Shown here: in pieces, positions 18,374-26,938 of the stretch
Position numbering within the stretch: the stretch's first letter is position 1
How the letters are laid out: each line of letters begins with the position of its first letter
Program-made: the position numbers and the translations under genes
Notes under the pieces: model-generated
What the model saw: only the letters and a program-made list of their open reading frames with translations
What the model was told of the DNA's origin: nothing
Database searches by the model: none
Origin: Pseudomonadota bacterium
Lineage (GTDB): Bacteria; Pseudomonadota; Alphaproteobacteria; GCA-2746255
Length of the DNA stretch: 64,000 bases
NCBI GenBank assembly: GCA_040752895.1
Contig: JBFMHN010000003.1
Coordinates: forward strand, 86,001 to 150,000
Direction: 5' to 3'

Positions 18374-19315
18374 ATGACGGCGGGGAAAGCCATTCGCATA
18401 GGCACGAGAGGCAGCAAGCTGGCGCGCTTTCAGGCGGAGGAAGTGCGAAACCGCCTGGTCGCCGCCCACCCCGCGCTTGGCCTGCCGCAGGCGATCGAGA
18501 TTCACATCATTCGAACGACCGGCGACAAGGTGCTGGACCGCCCGCTCAGTGAGTTGGGGGGCAAGGGCCTTTTCACGAAGGAAATCGAAGAGGCCTTGCT
18601 GCGCGGCGACCTCGACCTTGCCGTCCACTCGATGAAGGACGTGCCGACCTGGCTGCCCGACGGGCTTTGCATCGCGGGTTGTCTTCCCCGGGAGGATCCG
18701 CGGGACGGCTTCGTCTCGCGGAATTATGCCGGCTTCGCCGATCTGCCGAAAGGGGCGTCGCTCGCGACGTCCTCGTTGCGCAGGCAAGCGCAGGCGAAAC
18801 ACCTTCGGCCCGACTTGCGAATCGTGCCCATGCGCGGGAACGTGGGAACCCGGCTTCGCAAGCTTTCGGAAGGCGAGGCGGACGCCATTCTGCTTGCCGT
18901 AGCCGGGTTGAAGCGACTTAACCTTTCCGACCACATCACGGCGACGCTCGAACCGGACGCTTTTCTGCCCGCCGCCGCCCAAGGCGCGATCGGGGTCGAA
19001 TGCCGGGTCGGAGATTCGGCCTTGCGAGACTTTCTCGAACCTATCTTCGACCCCCTCACCAACCGTTGCGTCGCGGCCGAGCGGGCGGCCCTTGCCGTCC
19101 TGGATGGTTCCTGCCGCACGCCAATCGCCGCCCTGGCCGAGGCCGTTGACCGGGGCACGCTTCTTCTCCGCGCCATGGTGGCGCTGCCCGACGGCTCGCT
19201 TCGCTACGACGCGGAACGCCGGGGAAGCACCGACGACGCCGAAACAATCGGCCGCGAGGTGGGAGGGGAATTGAGGAAAAAGGCGGGGCCCGAATTCTTC
19301 GCGAGCCTCGGTTGA
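18374..19315 (+). CDS. hemC: Porphobilinogen deaminase (hydroxymethylbilane synthase)
   Basis: The 313-residue enzyme polymerises four porphobilinogens into hydroxymethylbilane. Seen: [11 protein letters not shown] at residues 7-17, HSMKDVPT at 85-92 with the catalytic Asp89, and the dipyrromethane-cofactor cysteine Cys247 in LDGSCRTP. The ATG at 18374 follows AGGAA closely. It opens a four-gene plus-strand heme operon and is divergent from tsaD. The stop overlaps a possible TTG start of hemD. Confidence 0.96.
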   Translation: MTAGKAIRIGTRGSKLARFQAEEVRNRLVAAHPALGLPQAIEIHIIRTTGDKVLDRPLSELGGKGLFTKEIEEALLRGDLDLAVHSMKDVPTWLPDGLCIAGCLPREDPRDGFVSRNYAGFADLPKGASLATSSLRRQAQAKHLRPDLRIVPMRGNVGTRLRKLSEGEADAILLAVAGLKRLNLSDHITATLEPDAFLPAAAQGAIGVECRVGDSALRDFLEPIFDPLTNRCVAAERAALAVLDGSCRTPIAALAEAVDRGTLLLRAMVALPDGSLRYDAERRGSTDDAETIGREVGGELRKKAGPEFFASLG

Positions 19316-19320
19316 CGAAG

Positions 19321-20061
19321 ATGTACGTTCTGTTGACGCGCCCGAGGGAAGATTCGGCGGCTTTGGCGGTTCTTCTTCAGGCGCGCGGCATCACGAGTCT
19401 GATTGAGCCTATGCTCGATATCCAACAGATTCCCGGCGTTCCGCTTGCGACGGAAGGCGTGCAGGCTTTCTTGCTGACGAGCGCGAACGGTGCGCGGGCG
19501 CTCGCTCAAGCAACGGCCAAACGGGATCTTCCGGTTTACGCGGTCGGTGAGGCGACGGCAAAGCTTGCGCGCGCCCTTGGCTTTCGGATGGTTCAAAGTG
19601 CGAAGGGCGATGTGGCAAGCCTGGCCAACCTGGTGGCCGAGTGCGCGGACCCAAAGGCGGGCGTGCTTCTGCACGCCGCCGGCAAAAACGTCGCCGGCGA
19701 TCTGGCCGGCGCGCTTGCCAAGCGCGGGTTGACGGTGCGGTGCGAGGCGTTTTACGAGGCGCGGCCGGCCCAGGGGCTTTCGCCAAGGCTGGCCGGCGCG
19801 CTCGAAAAAGAGGCGATCGACGCGGTCCTTTTTTTCTCTCCCCGGACGGCAGGCGTCTTTGTTAGGCTGGTGAACGAGGCGGGACTTGCCGCTTCCTGCG
19901 AGCGGGTTCTGGCGTTTTGCTTGAGCCCCGCGGTGGCCGAGGCGGCCAAGGCCATTCACTGGCGAGGACTTCGCGTGGCACCGTCCCCGAACGTCGAATC
20001 CCTTCTCCGCGAGCTCGAAGACGCCTCGGCCGTCGGCCGCGGCGACAACCCCGAAGGATAG
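19321..20061 (+). CDS. hemD: Uroporphyrinogen-III synthase
   Basis: The protein of about 246 residues has the two-domain HemD pattern: [13 protein letters not shown] at the N-terminus, [23 protein letters not shown], the mid-protein [12 protein letters not shown], and [10 protein letters not shown]. It cyclises hydroxymethylbilane with D-ring inversion. Sequence identity in this family is low, so position directly after hemC supports the call. A TTG at 19312 that overlaps the hemC stop is the alternative start. I prefer the ATG at 19321. Confidence 0.9.
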   Translation: MYVLLTRPREDSAALAVLLQARGITSLIEPMLDIQQIPGVPLATEGVQAFLLTSANGARALAQATAKRDLPVYAVGEATAKLARALGFRMVQSAKGDVASLANLVAECADPKAGVLLHAAGKNVAGDLAGALAKRGLTVRCEAFYEARPAQGLSPRLAGALEKEAIDAVLFFSPRTAGVFVRLVNEAGLAASCERVLAFCLSPAVAEAAKAIHWRGLRVAPSPNVESLLRELEDASAVGRGDNPEG

Positions 20062-20067
20062 ATTCCC

Positions 20068-21096
20068 ATGAGCGACCAGGAAGAACCAAAGACGGAAACC
20101 GAGCAAGCCCCTCCAACCCGGAAAGCGCGTCGTCTCTGGTTGCCTCTCGCCCTTCTTATCCTGCTCCTGCTGGCGGGTGGTCTCGCCGCCCTTTATGCCT
20201 TTCCCTTGCCCAAGGAGTGGACGGGCTGGCTCGCGTTTCCCGAAACGCAGCCTGAAACGCAGAAGGAAACGCAGAAGGAAACGGACGTCCTTTCCGCACG
20301 CGTAGCCGCCCTTGAAGAGGCCTTCGAAATCCTGCCGCAAACCTCCCAAGGCACGACCGCGCAACTGAACGCGATCGAAACCGATCTGGCTTCCCTCGAT
20401 GGCCGGCTTGCCGCTCTCGAGAGCCAGATTTTCGAAGGTGCTGGCGGTGGCGAGGCGGCCTCGCAGGCGGAAATCGAAGCGCTTCGAACCGCCGTCGAAG
20501 GCCTTGCCGCTCAACTTGCCGATCTTGTCCGCGTGACGAAAGCCGACCCGGTCGATCCTGTCGCCAACCGCCGCTTCCTGGCTGTCGAAGGCCTGTGCGA
20601 GGGCCTTTGGGAATATGGCCCGTTCCGCGAGCGGTTGATGGACCTGCTGGCGGTGGCGGGCGAGGACCCGATCATGAAGGAGGCCGTTGCTCCCATCGCG
20701 GCCTACGCGGATCGGGGCATTGCGACCTTGCCGATGCTGCGGGCACGCTACGATGCGATGGCGTCGGCGGCCTTGAAAGCTGACCGGTTGAAGCCCGATG
20801 CGAACTGGACGGAAAAGCTGCTCGCCAACCTCTCCTCCGTGTTGACCATCCGGCGGACCGGGGATTTTGAGGGCGATGGCCTCGAAGCGGTGCTGGCCCG
20901 GGCGGAACTGGCGCTTGAGGCCGGCGATCTTGAACGTGGTGTCGCGCTGCTCAGGGGAATCGAAGGCCCGGCCGGGGGGGCGATGGAATCATGGCTCCGC
21001 GACGCCGAGGCGCGTCTTGCGGCGGAAGCCGCGATCCGGCGTCTCCGGCAACTTGCCTTCCCAGGCGGAGCGAAGCCGTCGGCGGCGCAGCCATGA
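20068..21096 (+). CDS. Mic60/mitofilin-like inner membrane protein (COG4223)
   Basis: The 342-residue protein has a short charged N-terminus, one strong transmembrane helix (about residues 22-46), a Gln/Glu/Thr-rich stretch with the repeated QKET, a coiled coil (about 72-150) and a C-terminal helical domain ending RRLRQLAFPGG. This layout, and its place between hemD and hemY, is that of the alphaproteobacterial Mic60 homologue, ancestor of the mitochondrial MICOS core subunit that shapes cristae. In bacteria it bends inner membranes and contacts the outer membrane. The sequence match itself is diffuse, so context carries weight. Its stop overlaps the hemY start (ATGA). Confidence 0.8.
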   Translation: MSDQEEPKTETEQAPPTRKARRLWLPLALLILLLLAGGLAALYAFPLPKEWTGWLAFPETQPETQKETQKETDVLSARVAALEEAFEILPQTSQGTTAQLNAIETDLASLDGRLAALESQIFEGAGGGEAASQAEIEALRTAVEGLAAQLADLVRVTKADPVDPVANRRFLAVEGLCEGLWEYGPFRERLMDLLAVAGEDPIMKEAVAPIAAYADRGIATLPMLRARYDAMASAALKADRLKPDANWTEKLLANLSSVLTIRRTGDFEGDGLEAVLARAELALEAGDLERGVALLRGIEGPAGGAMESWLRDAEARLAAEAAIRRLRQLAFPGGAKPSAAQP

Positions 21097-22475
21097 TCCG
21101 CACTTTCGTTTTTTTTCTGATCCTCGCCGTTTTGGTCATCGTCACGGCGTGGGTGGCCGGGCATCCCGGCACCGTGCTGATTACCTTCGGCGACTACCGC
21201 GTTCGCTCCTCGGCGGGCTTCCTGCTCGTTGCGGTGGCGGTGGGCGCGGTTGCCGCGATCTTGCTTGACCGGGTGTGGCGGCTCCTTGCCACAGCCCCGC
21301 GCCGGATCGCCGCGGCCTTTCGGGAGAAACGGCGGCGGCGGGGCGAGCGCGCGTTGACCCAGGGCCTGGTGGCCGTGGCGGCGGGCGATGCGGAAGAGGC
21401 GAGCCGCTTGGCCAAGCGGGCGGAAGGGCTCCTGCGCGATCCGCCGCTCGTTCTGCTGCTTGCCGCCCAGGCCGCCCAGCTCCGGGGGGATGAACGGGCG
21501 GCGGCCGGCTATTTCGAATCGATGCTCGATCAACCGGAGATGGCCTTTCTCGGCATCCGCGGTCTTTTCGTGCAAGCCCTTCGCGAAGGCAACGATAAAG
21601 AGGCGTTGAGGCTCGCCGATCGCGCCTACGCGCTGCATCCGAAAACGCCTTGGGTCGTTCAGGCGCTTTTCAGCCTTCTCCGGCGCGCCGGAGACTGGCG
21701 GGAAGCCGAGGCGACGCTGACGCTGGCGATAAAACGCAGGGTCATCCCGGCGGCGGAAGGAAACCGGCAGATCGCAGCGCTGAAGCTTCAGCAGAGCGCA
21801 TTGGCGGAGGACGAGGGGCGGGCAAACGACGCGCGCGATTATGCGAAGGCGGCCTGGAAAAGTGCGCCGGACTTTGCGCCGGCGGCGATACGTTACGCAC
21901 GCCTTTCCATGAAGGACGGGAAAGCCCGCCGGGCCAGAAAGGCGATTGAAAAGGCGTGGTCGAAAACGCCGCACCCCAATCTTGCCATGGCTTATCTGGA
22001 AATCTTCCCGCCCTCGGACGCGCTTCGGCGGTTTCGCCAAATCGAGAAACTGGCCGTCCGTCGCCCGGATCACCCGGAAAGCCATCTTACCATCGCGGAA
22101 GCCGCCCTTGCGGCGCATATCTGGGGTGTGGCTCGGGATCATTTGGCGAAGGTGGTTGCTGCGGCGCCATCGGCGCGCGCCTTCCGTTGCATGGCGGAAC
22201 TCGAAGAAGCCGAAACCGGCAACGCGGCGGCGGCCGAACCCTGGCGGCGGCGCGTCCTCGAAGCGCCGTCAGACGCCGCGTGGGTTTGCGGGAATTGCGG
22301 CACGGTCGCCGAATCGTGGTCGCCGGTCTGCGCGAATTGCGGCACCTTCGACGGCTTCGCCTGGGCCTTGCCCGGCGCGGTTTTGGGCAAGGGAAGACCC
22401 GAACTCCGCCGCGACGGCGCCGCTCAGACCATCTGGTTTCCCCAAGGCAACGGTGCGGCGCGCCCGTTGACGTGA
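21093..22475 (+). CDS. hemY: HemY-type membrane TPR protein
   Basis: The 460-residue protein starts with two transmembrane helices (about residues 4-22 and 40-65) joined by the conserved GDYRVRSS segment, followed by TPR-like helices. Near the C-terminus a CGNCG...CANCGTFDGFAW pattern forms a likely zinc ribbon, typical of alphaproteobacterial members. This proteobacterial HemY is not the protoporphyrinogen oxidase of the same name. Its exact role in heme synthesis is unsettled, with proposals of scaffolding for the late enzymes. It ends the hemC operon and is translationally coupled to the Mic60-like gene. Confidence 0.88.
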   Translation: MIRTFVFFLILAVLVIVTAWVAGHPGTVLITFGDYRVRSSAGFLLVAVAVGAVAAILLDRVWRLLATAPRRIAAAFREKRRRRGERALTQGLVAVAAGDAEEASRLAKRAEGLLRDPPLVLLLAAQAAQLRGDERAAAGYFESMLDQPEMAFLGIRGLFVQALREGNDKEALRLADRAYALHPKTPWVVQALFSLLRRAGDWREAEATLTLAIKRRVIPAAEGNRQIAALKLQQSALAEDEGRANDARDYAKAAWKSAPDFAPAAIRYARLSMKDGKARRARKAIEKAWSKTPHPNLAMAYLEIFPPSDALRRFRQIEKLAVRRPDHPESHLTIAEAALAAHIWGVARDHLAKVVAAAPSARAFRCMAELEEAETGNAAAAEPWRRRVLEAPSDAAWVCGNCGTVAESWSPVCANCGTFDGFAWALPGAVLGKGRPELRRDGAAQTIWFPQGNGAARPLT

Positions 22476-22508
22476 AGGGTCTCCGGTCGTACTTTGCCAG
22501 CGCCCTGC

Positions 22509-22584
22509 GCCGCCTTAGCTCAGTTGGTAGAGCACCGCATTCGTAATGCGGGGGTCGCGTGTTCGAGTCACGCAGGCGGCACCA
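22509..22584 (+). tRNA. tRNA-Thr (CGT anticodon)
   Basis: A full 76-base cloverleaf can be drawn: acceptor GCCGCCT / AGGCGGC, D stem GCTC/GAGC, anticodon stem CCGCA/TGCGG around the loop TTCGTAA (anticodon CGT, reading ACG), a 5-base variable loop, T stem GCGTG/CACGC around TTCGAGT, discriminator A and an encoded CCA. It lies 33 bases after hemY. Confidence 0.97.
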
Positions 22585-22736
22585 TTCTCTTCTCTATCTT
22601 TTCTTTCCAGGCACTTTTCGAGCCGATTTGGCCACGGTAGAATACGCTTCCTCCTGTGTGTGGCGTCATCCCGTTCGGGCGGGCGGATGCCGGCGACGGG
22701 GGGTGTTTTTGGTTTGATATCAGGAGTGCATAGCTT

Positions 22737-22946
22737 GTGTCTGTTGGAACGGTGAAGTGGTTTAACTCGGTCAAGGGGTATGGGTTTATTCAGCCGGAGG
22801 ACGGCTCGAAGGATGTGTTCGTGCATATCTCGGCCGTGCAGCGTGCCGGCTTGAACACGTTGACCGAAGGACAGCGCGTTGAGTATGAGCTTTCGCCCGG
22901 CAAGAACGGTCGCTTCTCAGCCGAGAATTTGGTTGTCGGCGAATAG
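22737..22946 (+). CDS. Cold-shock domain protein (CspA family)
   Basis: A 69-residue single cold-shock domain with RNP1 (KGYGFIQP, residues 13-20) and RNP2 (VFVHIS, 27-32). Such proteins are RNA chaperones or single-strand nucleic-acid binders in the cytoplasm. It starts with GTG, preceded by AGGAG about 10 bases upstream. The 150-base leader between tRNA-Thr and this gene contains TAGAAT (a possible -10) around 22635 and could act as the long 5' leader often seen for csp mRNAs. Whether it is cold-induced cannot be told. Confidence 0.93.
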   Translation: MSVGTVKWFNSVKGYGFIQPEDGSKDVFVHISAVQRAGLNTLTEGQRVEYELSPGKNGRFSAENLVVGE

Positions 22947-23008
22947 CTGGGCCACGCGCTTTTAACCGCCCCCAACCCTTCTCTCGAAGGCCCCCACCGT
23001 CAAATTCC

Positions 23009-23037
23009 TTGACAGGCCGGGGGAGCGCCCCTATTTT
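23009..23037 (+). promoter_or_regulatory. Sigma-70-type promoter for the cupredoxin-FTR1 operon
   Basis: TTGACA (23009-23014) and TATTTT (23032-23037) are separated by exactly 17 bases. A start point about 7 bases downstream would fall at the edge of the Fur-like box at 23046-23064. Confidence 0.6.
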
Positions 23038-23045
23038 TCCATGTT

Positions 23046-23064
23046 AAGAATGATTTGCAATCTC
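23046..23064. promoter_or_regulatory. Fur-like operator upstream of the cupredoxin gene
   Basis: The 19 bases match the classical Fur consensus at 12 positions by eye. They share TGATT-N2-CAATCTC with the stronger box at 28255-28273. The position just downstream of the -10 fits repression by an iron-loaded regulator. Confidence 0.45.
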
Positions 23065-23096
23065 ACTTTTAGGGGCAACCCCCATCAAGGGCCCGG

Positions 23097-23459
23097 GTGA
23101 AACAAACGATGAAACAAAAACTTGCGCAAAAAATCGGGTTCGCGCTCGCCGGGCTTCTTCTCGCCCTGGGCTTTCTGGCTGCGCCTGGCCGGGCGGAGGA
23201 GACCTACACGATCACCATCCAAAACCACCAATTTTCGCCCGCCGATCTTGAAGTGCCGGCCGGCAAGAAGATCAAGCTGCTCGTGAAGAATCTCGATCCG
23301 ACCCCGGAAGAGTTCGAAAGCTACGCTCTAAACCGCGAGAAGATCATCCTCGGCGGCAAGGAGGGGGTCGTCTATATCGGCCCGCTCGATCCCGGAATCT
23401 ACGAATATTTCGGCGAGTTCCACCCTAAAACGGCGAAGGGCCGCATCCTCGCAAAATAG
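23097..23459 (+). CDS. Periplasmic cupredoxin-domain protein, iron-uptake type
   Basis: The 120-residue protein has a signal peptide (LAQKIGFALAGLLLALGFLA, then APGRA before the mature EETYT) and a single cupredoxin beta-barrel: ITIQNHQFSPADLEVPAGKK, LDPTPEEFES, and YEYFGEFHPKTAKG at the end. There is no cysteine in the mature domain, so it is not a blue-copper site. The acidic DPTPEEFES patch and the adjacent FTR1 gene match the EfeO/FtrB-type cupredoxins that help oxidise or deliver iron to an FTR1 permease. The GTG start at 23097 follows AAGG by 6 bases; an ATG at 23109 is possible. It lies 14 bases before the permease gene. Confidence 0.85.
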   Translation: MKQTMKQKLAQKIGFALAGLLLALGFLAAPGRAEETYTITIQNHQFSPADLEVPAGKKIKLLVKNLDPTPEEFESYALNREKIILGGKEGVVYIGPLDPGIYEYFGEFHPKTAKGRILAK

Positions 23460-23473
23460 GAATCGAAAGCGTC

Positions 23474-24604
23474 ATGCTGGCAAGCGCACTCATTCTGTTC
23501 CGTGAAATTTTTGAAGCGGCGCTGATCGTTGGCATCGTGATGGCCGGGACGAAGGGTGTCGCCGGACGTGGTCGGTGGGTCCTCTACGGTATCCTGAGCG
23601 GGCTCGCGGGCTCTTCGCTGGTTGCCGCCTTCGCCCAGACGATCGGCGGCGTGGCGGCAGGAATGGGGCAGGAATTTTTCAACGCCGGCGTGCTGTTTCT
23701 GGCCGTTTTCATGCTTGGCTGGCACAACGTCTGGATGAGCCGCCACGGCCGCGAGATCGCAAGGCAGATGACCGCGGTGGGCCATGCGGTCAGTCTGGGC
23801 GCGCGCCCGCTTTACGTGCTTGCCGTCGTCGTCGGCCTCGCCACCTTGCGGGAGGGCTCCGAAGTCGTTCTTTTCCTTTACGGCATCGCGCTAAGCGGCA
23901 GCGCGGCGGCCGACATGCTGGTAGGAAGCCTGGGCGGTATTGCCGGCGGGTTTGCCATCGGGTTTGCCCTTTATTTCGGCTTGCTGCGTATCCCGACGAA
24001 GCACCTTTTCACCGTCACCAGCTGGATGATCCTGTTCCTGGCGGCGGGTCTTGCTTCCCAAGGCGCGCATTACCTCGTGCAGGCCGGTGCGCTTCCCGCC
24101 CTCGGGCAGGCGGTTTGGGACACCTCCCATCTCCTTTCCGAGCGCAGCGTGATCGGCCAGCTGCTGCATACGCTGATCGGCTATAGCGCGCGGCCTGATG
24201 GCGTTCAACTCGTCTTCTACGGGGCGACCCTGCTCGGCATCGGTCTCCTGATGCGGCTATATGGGGGGCCGGCCGCACCGCTGGCGAAGACGGGTGCCCA
24301 CAAGCTTGTGGCGTTACTGGCGGCTCCGCTCCTGGCGTGGGGGGTGACCTCGAGCGCCGCCCGCGCCGCGGAAAAATCTTGCTGGCTGAGCTACGAAGAA
24401 TTCGAGAAGCAGATACCCCACATGGACCTTCAGCGTTGCCCTGAGGACCATCCCGAGAACGGTTTTTGCCGCCTCGTGATCGCCGGGGACAAGGCGCACG
24501 TCTATTATTTTTCCTTTGAGGGGAATATCTGCCTCTACGACCAGCGAACCTATGCGCTGACGGACTTTCTCAAGCGTTTCGGCCCGACCTATTCAACCGA
24601 CTGA
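23474..24604 (+). CDS. FTR1-family iron permease with a fused C-terminal four-cysteine domain
   Basis: Residues 1-263 form a standard seven-helix FTR1/EfeU permease with both iron-binding REXXE motifs: REIFE at 10-14 and REGSE at 126-130. It would import ferric iron across the inner membrane with its cupredoxin partner. The protein then continues unusually. A second hydrophobic stretch (about 277-292) ends in ARAA like a signal-peptidase site (296-299). A domain of about 75 residues follows, with four cysteines (303, 322, 332, 353), rich in acidic and aromatic residues. Relatives normally end after helix 7. The tail looks like a formerly separate exported protein fused in frame. The 3' end overlaps convergent apbE by 16 bases. 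Confidence 0.9.
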   Translation: MLASALILFREIFEAALIVGIVMAGTKGVAGRGRWVLYGILSGLAGSSLVAAFAQTIGGVAAGMGQEFFNAGVLFLAVFMLGWHNVWMSRHGREIARQMTAVGHAVSLGARPLYVLAVVVGLATLREGSEVVLFLYGIALSGSAAADMLVGSLGGIAGGFAIGFALYFGLLRIPTKHLFTVTSWMILFLAAGLASQGAHYLVQAGALPALGQAVWDTSHLLSERSVIGQLLHTLIGYSARPDGVQLVFYGATLLGIGLLMRLYGGPAAPLAKTGAHKLVALLAAPLLAWGVTSSAARAAEKSCWLSYEEFEKQIPHMDLQRCPEDHPENGFCRLVIAGDKAHVYYFSFEGNICLYDQRTYALTDFLKRFGPTYSTD

Positions 24605-25632
24605 ACGTTGACGAAAACCGCGCCCTGAGCATTGAGAAAAACCGCGCCGACCTCGTCAAGCTCGGCAAGCAATCTTTCTCCATCCGCCTGCGGCAGGATG
24701 GCCAACGCGGTCGAAAGGGCATCCGCCGTTGTTGCCTCCGGCGCCAGCACGGTCACGCTTCGGTGGTGGTTGGCGCTTCGTCCGGTGAATGGGTCAAACA
24801 AATGATGATGGCGAACGGTGGGTTCAAAGGGCATGCCATAGCTGCCGGAAGTGGCAATGGCACCCTCCCGCAGGGGCAGCGTCCGGATCGCTCGCCAGGG
24901 TCGGTCCGGGTTGGCGATGCCGATCCGCCATGGCCTGCCATCGGGCCGTGCAGCTATTGCCCGGAACTCACCCAATTCGACGAGGACATGCCGCATGCCT
25001 TGGGTCTTCAGGAATTCCGCCACCCGGTCCGTGATGTACCCTTGGGCAATCCCGTTAAGTGTTAAAGCCATGCCGGCTTTTTTCAGAAAGATTTCTTCGC
25101 GCGTTATGCAAACGCCCTCGATATCCGCCAGTCCCCGAGCATGGGCGATAGCCGAAGGCGCTGGCCCGGTCGGGTCGGCGGTCGGCATTGCGAAATGACG
25201 TGCGTAAAGCTCCCATAGCGGTTGGACGCCGATATTAAAAGCGCCTGCCGTCCGTTGATGCCATTCCTTGGCGGTGATCAGCAGTCGGCGAAAATCTTCG
25301 GGCGGTGCCGCAAGCCTGCCGGTGCGATTCAGTCGGCAAAGCACAGAGTCTGGGCGGTAGAGGCTAAACAGCGATTCGAGGCGTTCAATTTCCCGCACAC
25401 AACCGTCCAGTAACGTGCGCGCATAGGTGGCATCCGGGTGGTAGAGAAGGATAGTCCCTTCCGCGCCGAGGGCCTTTCCCTCCCAGCGATGCAAGGGCGG
25501 GGATGCAACGGCCGGCTTGCCGAATGCCGCTCGGGGAAGCGTGGCTATCCCGATCGAACCAGCAACGATACGCAAGGCCCGTCGGCGGGAGCAAACGAAC
25601 CCGGGCGCAGGAGAATCCGATGGCTTCGTCAT
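24589..25632 (-). CDS. apbE: FAD:protein FMN transferase ApbE, Tat-exported
   Basis: ApbE splits FAD and attaches FMN to a threonine of exported flavoproteins in the periplasm. From the ATG at 25632 the protein has 347 residues. An N-terminal SRRRALRIVAGSIGIATL stretch resembles a twin-arginine signal. Then come KALGAEGTILLYH, LFSLYRPDSVLCRLN, the conserved HHLFDPFTGRSA and TTADALSTALAI. The start overlaps the stop of the PepSY gene (ATGA), so the pair is coupled. Two genes upstream is an FMN-binding protein bearing the matching target motif, which makes it the obvious substrate. Confidence 0.93.
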   Translation of the reverse strand: MTKPSDSPAPGFVCSRRRALRIVAGSIGIATLPRAAFGKPAVASPPLHRWEGKALGAEGTILLYHPDATYARTLLDGCVREIERLESLFSLYRPDSVLCRLNRTGRLAAPPEDFRRLLITAKEWHQRTAGAFNIGVQPLWELYARHFAMPTADPTGPAPSAIAHARGLADIEGVCITREEIFLKKAGMALTLNGIAQGYITDRVAEFLKTQGMRHVLVELGEFRAIAARPDGRPWRIGIANPDRPWRAIRTLPLREGAIATSGSYGMPFEPTVRHHHLFDPFTGRSANHHRSVTVLAPEATTADALSTALAILPQADGERLLAELDEVGAVFLNAQGAVFVNVQSVE

Positions 25633-26378
25633 CGGCCGCGTTTCGTAAAGCTCATATAGAGGCCCGTCACGACGAGAACGAGAAGCAAGACCGCAATGCC
25701 ATCCATAAAGTAGGGGCCCCAACTCCCAAACAGATGGCCGCTGTGCAGGTCAAGAAGAACGCGCTCCCAACTGAGGATGTGCCCCCTCTCGATTTTTCCC
25801 ACTTCCTCGAGCAGGTGTTTCGGTGCGGCAGCCGGCTTCGACCAGGCGGCGGTTGCTTGAGACGGTTTCCACTCCAGCAGATCCTTATCCGCAAGAAATT
25901 TCCCCGCCGGGGTTTCGGCGACAATCAGTCCCTCCGCGCTTACGCCGAATCTTTCGATGCGGCCGGGAGCGATGTCGAGAACGCTGCGTTCGAGGAGTTT
26001 GCCGTCTGGCGTCAAGAAAAGGATTTCGTTCTTGGTTGCGATGGCGAGCATGCCGTCGGCTTCGGCGATGCTGGTGGGCTTTTCGCTTGTCGCGGCGACA
26101 GGCTTGCCGTCGAGGTAAAGCCAGGCCGTCGTGCCGGTAAGCCAGCGCCCGCCGGCGAGGGCGAAGCTCACGCTGTCCACCTGCGGTTCAATCCCGTACC
26201 AGTCGAGCAGCCATTCGTTTGCGAGGTGTTGCCGGCCCAGTTTCAGCGTTTCGGCATGGTTGAGCGCAACTCCCGTCACGGCGAGAAATACAAAAAAGAT
26301 TGCCGCCAGAATTCCGATATGACGATGCCATTTATAGGCCGGCTTTTTCCGGGCTTCCCGCACGATTCGCTTGATCAT
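25629..26378 (-). CDS. PepSY-associated two-helix membrane protein
   Basis: The 249-residue protein has one transmembrane helix near the N-terminus (about 20-39), a large extracytoplasmic domain with beta-propeller-like segments (ADGMLAIATKNEILFLTPDGKL), and a second helix near the C-terminus (about 222-243). The WHRHIG, NHAETLKL and LLDLHSGHLFG histidines at the helix ends are where PepSY-TM proteins such as FoxB can bind heme. The family includes membrane reductases that carry electrons to extracytoplasmic acceptors such as ferric siderophores. Overlaps at both ends (4 bases each) couple it to the FMN-binding gene and apbE. An electron-bridge role is inferred. Confidence 0.85.
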   Translation of the reverse strand: MIKRIVREARKKPAYKWHRHIGILAAIFFVFLAVTGVALNHAETLKLGRQHLANEWLLDWYGIEPQVDSVSFALAGGRWLTGTTAWLYLDGKPVAATSEKPTSIAEADGMLAIATKNEILFLTPDGKLLERSVLDIAPGRIERFGVSAEGLIVAETPAGKFLADKDLLEWKPSQATAAWSKPAAAPKHLLEEVGKIERGHILSWERVLLDLHSGHLFGSWGPYFMDGIAVLLLVLVVTGLYMSFTKRGR

Positions 26379-26938
26379 GGCGCGCCAGTCGCTTCGCCGT
26401 GAAAATAAAGGGCAAGACGGGCCAGGCGCGTCAACGCCCGTACGGAAAGCGTTGCACCGGAGATGCCGTCGATATGGCGGTCGAGTTCCAGGTCACTCGT
26501 CAACGTTGCGCCGTCAAACTGGTTGGTGAAGAACGGGTAGCGCACTTCCCAGCCGCGGCTTTCCCGATAGACGAGAACGCGAATCCGTTTGATCGCCCGT
26601 TTTTCCACAAGTAAGCCGGTGGTGATTGGGTGTTCCTTCCCAATTTCATCAAGGATCCAGGCGGTTTGATCGCCATTCCGCCAATAGCGCTGGCGGAGGG
26701 CGCCAAAAGCATGACCCAGGATACGGCGCGCGGTTTCCTCGCGTTCTTTTGTGATCCATAGGACTTCCGCCTTCGGTGGGGCTTCCGGAAAGGCTTCAGT
26801 GAGGAAAGCCTCCGGTTCTAGGTAAACATCTGCGGCGGCAGCCGGGTACCCCAGAGCGCAGGCGCTTATGACAGCGGCCACCAGGGCACCCGGCCAGGCA
26901 ATGGGCCTTAAGCGAATGGAGATAAGCGGAGGGATCAT
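26375..26938 (-). CDS. Exported FMN-binding domain protein, covalent-flavin target
   Basis: The 187-residue protein has a signal peptide or N-terminal anchor (about 12-36, ending YPAAAA) and an FMN_bind domain at the C-terminus. The motif DGISGATLS at 157-165 matches the ApbE flavinylation signature, with Thr163 as the likely FMN attachment site. A second, weaker DGATLT is at 142-147. As seen in other ApbE-linked systems, it would be a periplasmic one- or two-electron flavin carrier. It is coupled to the PepSY gene by a 4-base overlap, and the porin stop abuts its start. Electron donor and acceptor are not known. Confidence 0.88.
   Translation of the reverse strand: MIPPLISIRLRPIAWPGALVAAVISACALGYPAAAADVYLEPEAFLTEAFPEAPPKAEVLWITKEREETARRILGHAFGALRQRYWRNGDQTAWILDEIGKEHPITTGLLVEKRAIKRIRVLVYRESRGWEVRYPFFTNQFDGATLTSDLELDRHIDGISGATLSVRALTRLARLALYFHGEATGAP

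Noticed and set aside
18281..18982. Possible N-terminal extension of TsaD over hemC
   Set aside because: TsaD starts at its conserved [10 protein letters not shown] region. The extension is antisense to hemC and unlike any TsaD.
24302..24604. FTR1 tail as a frameshift or assembly artefact
   Set aside because: The frame is continuous through the hydrophobic segment and tail, and the tail has protein-like composition with regular cysteines and ends normally before apbE, so a real fusion is more likely.
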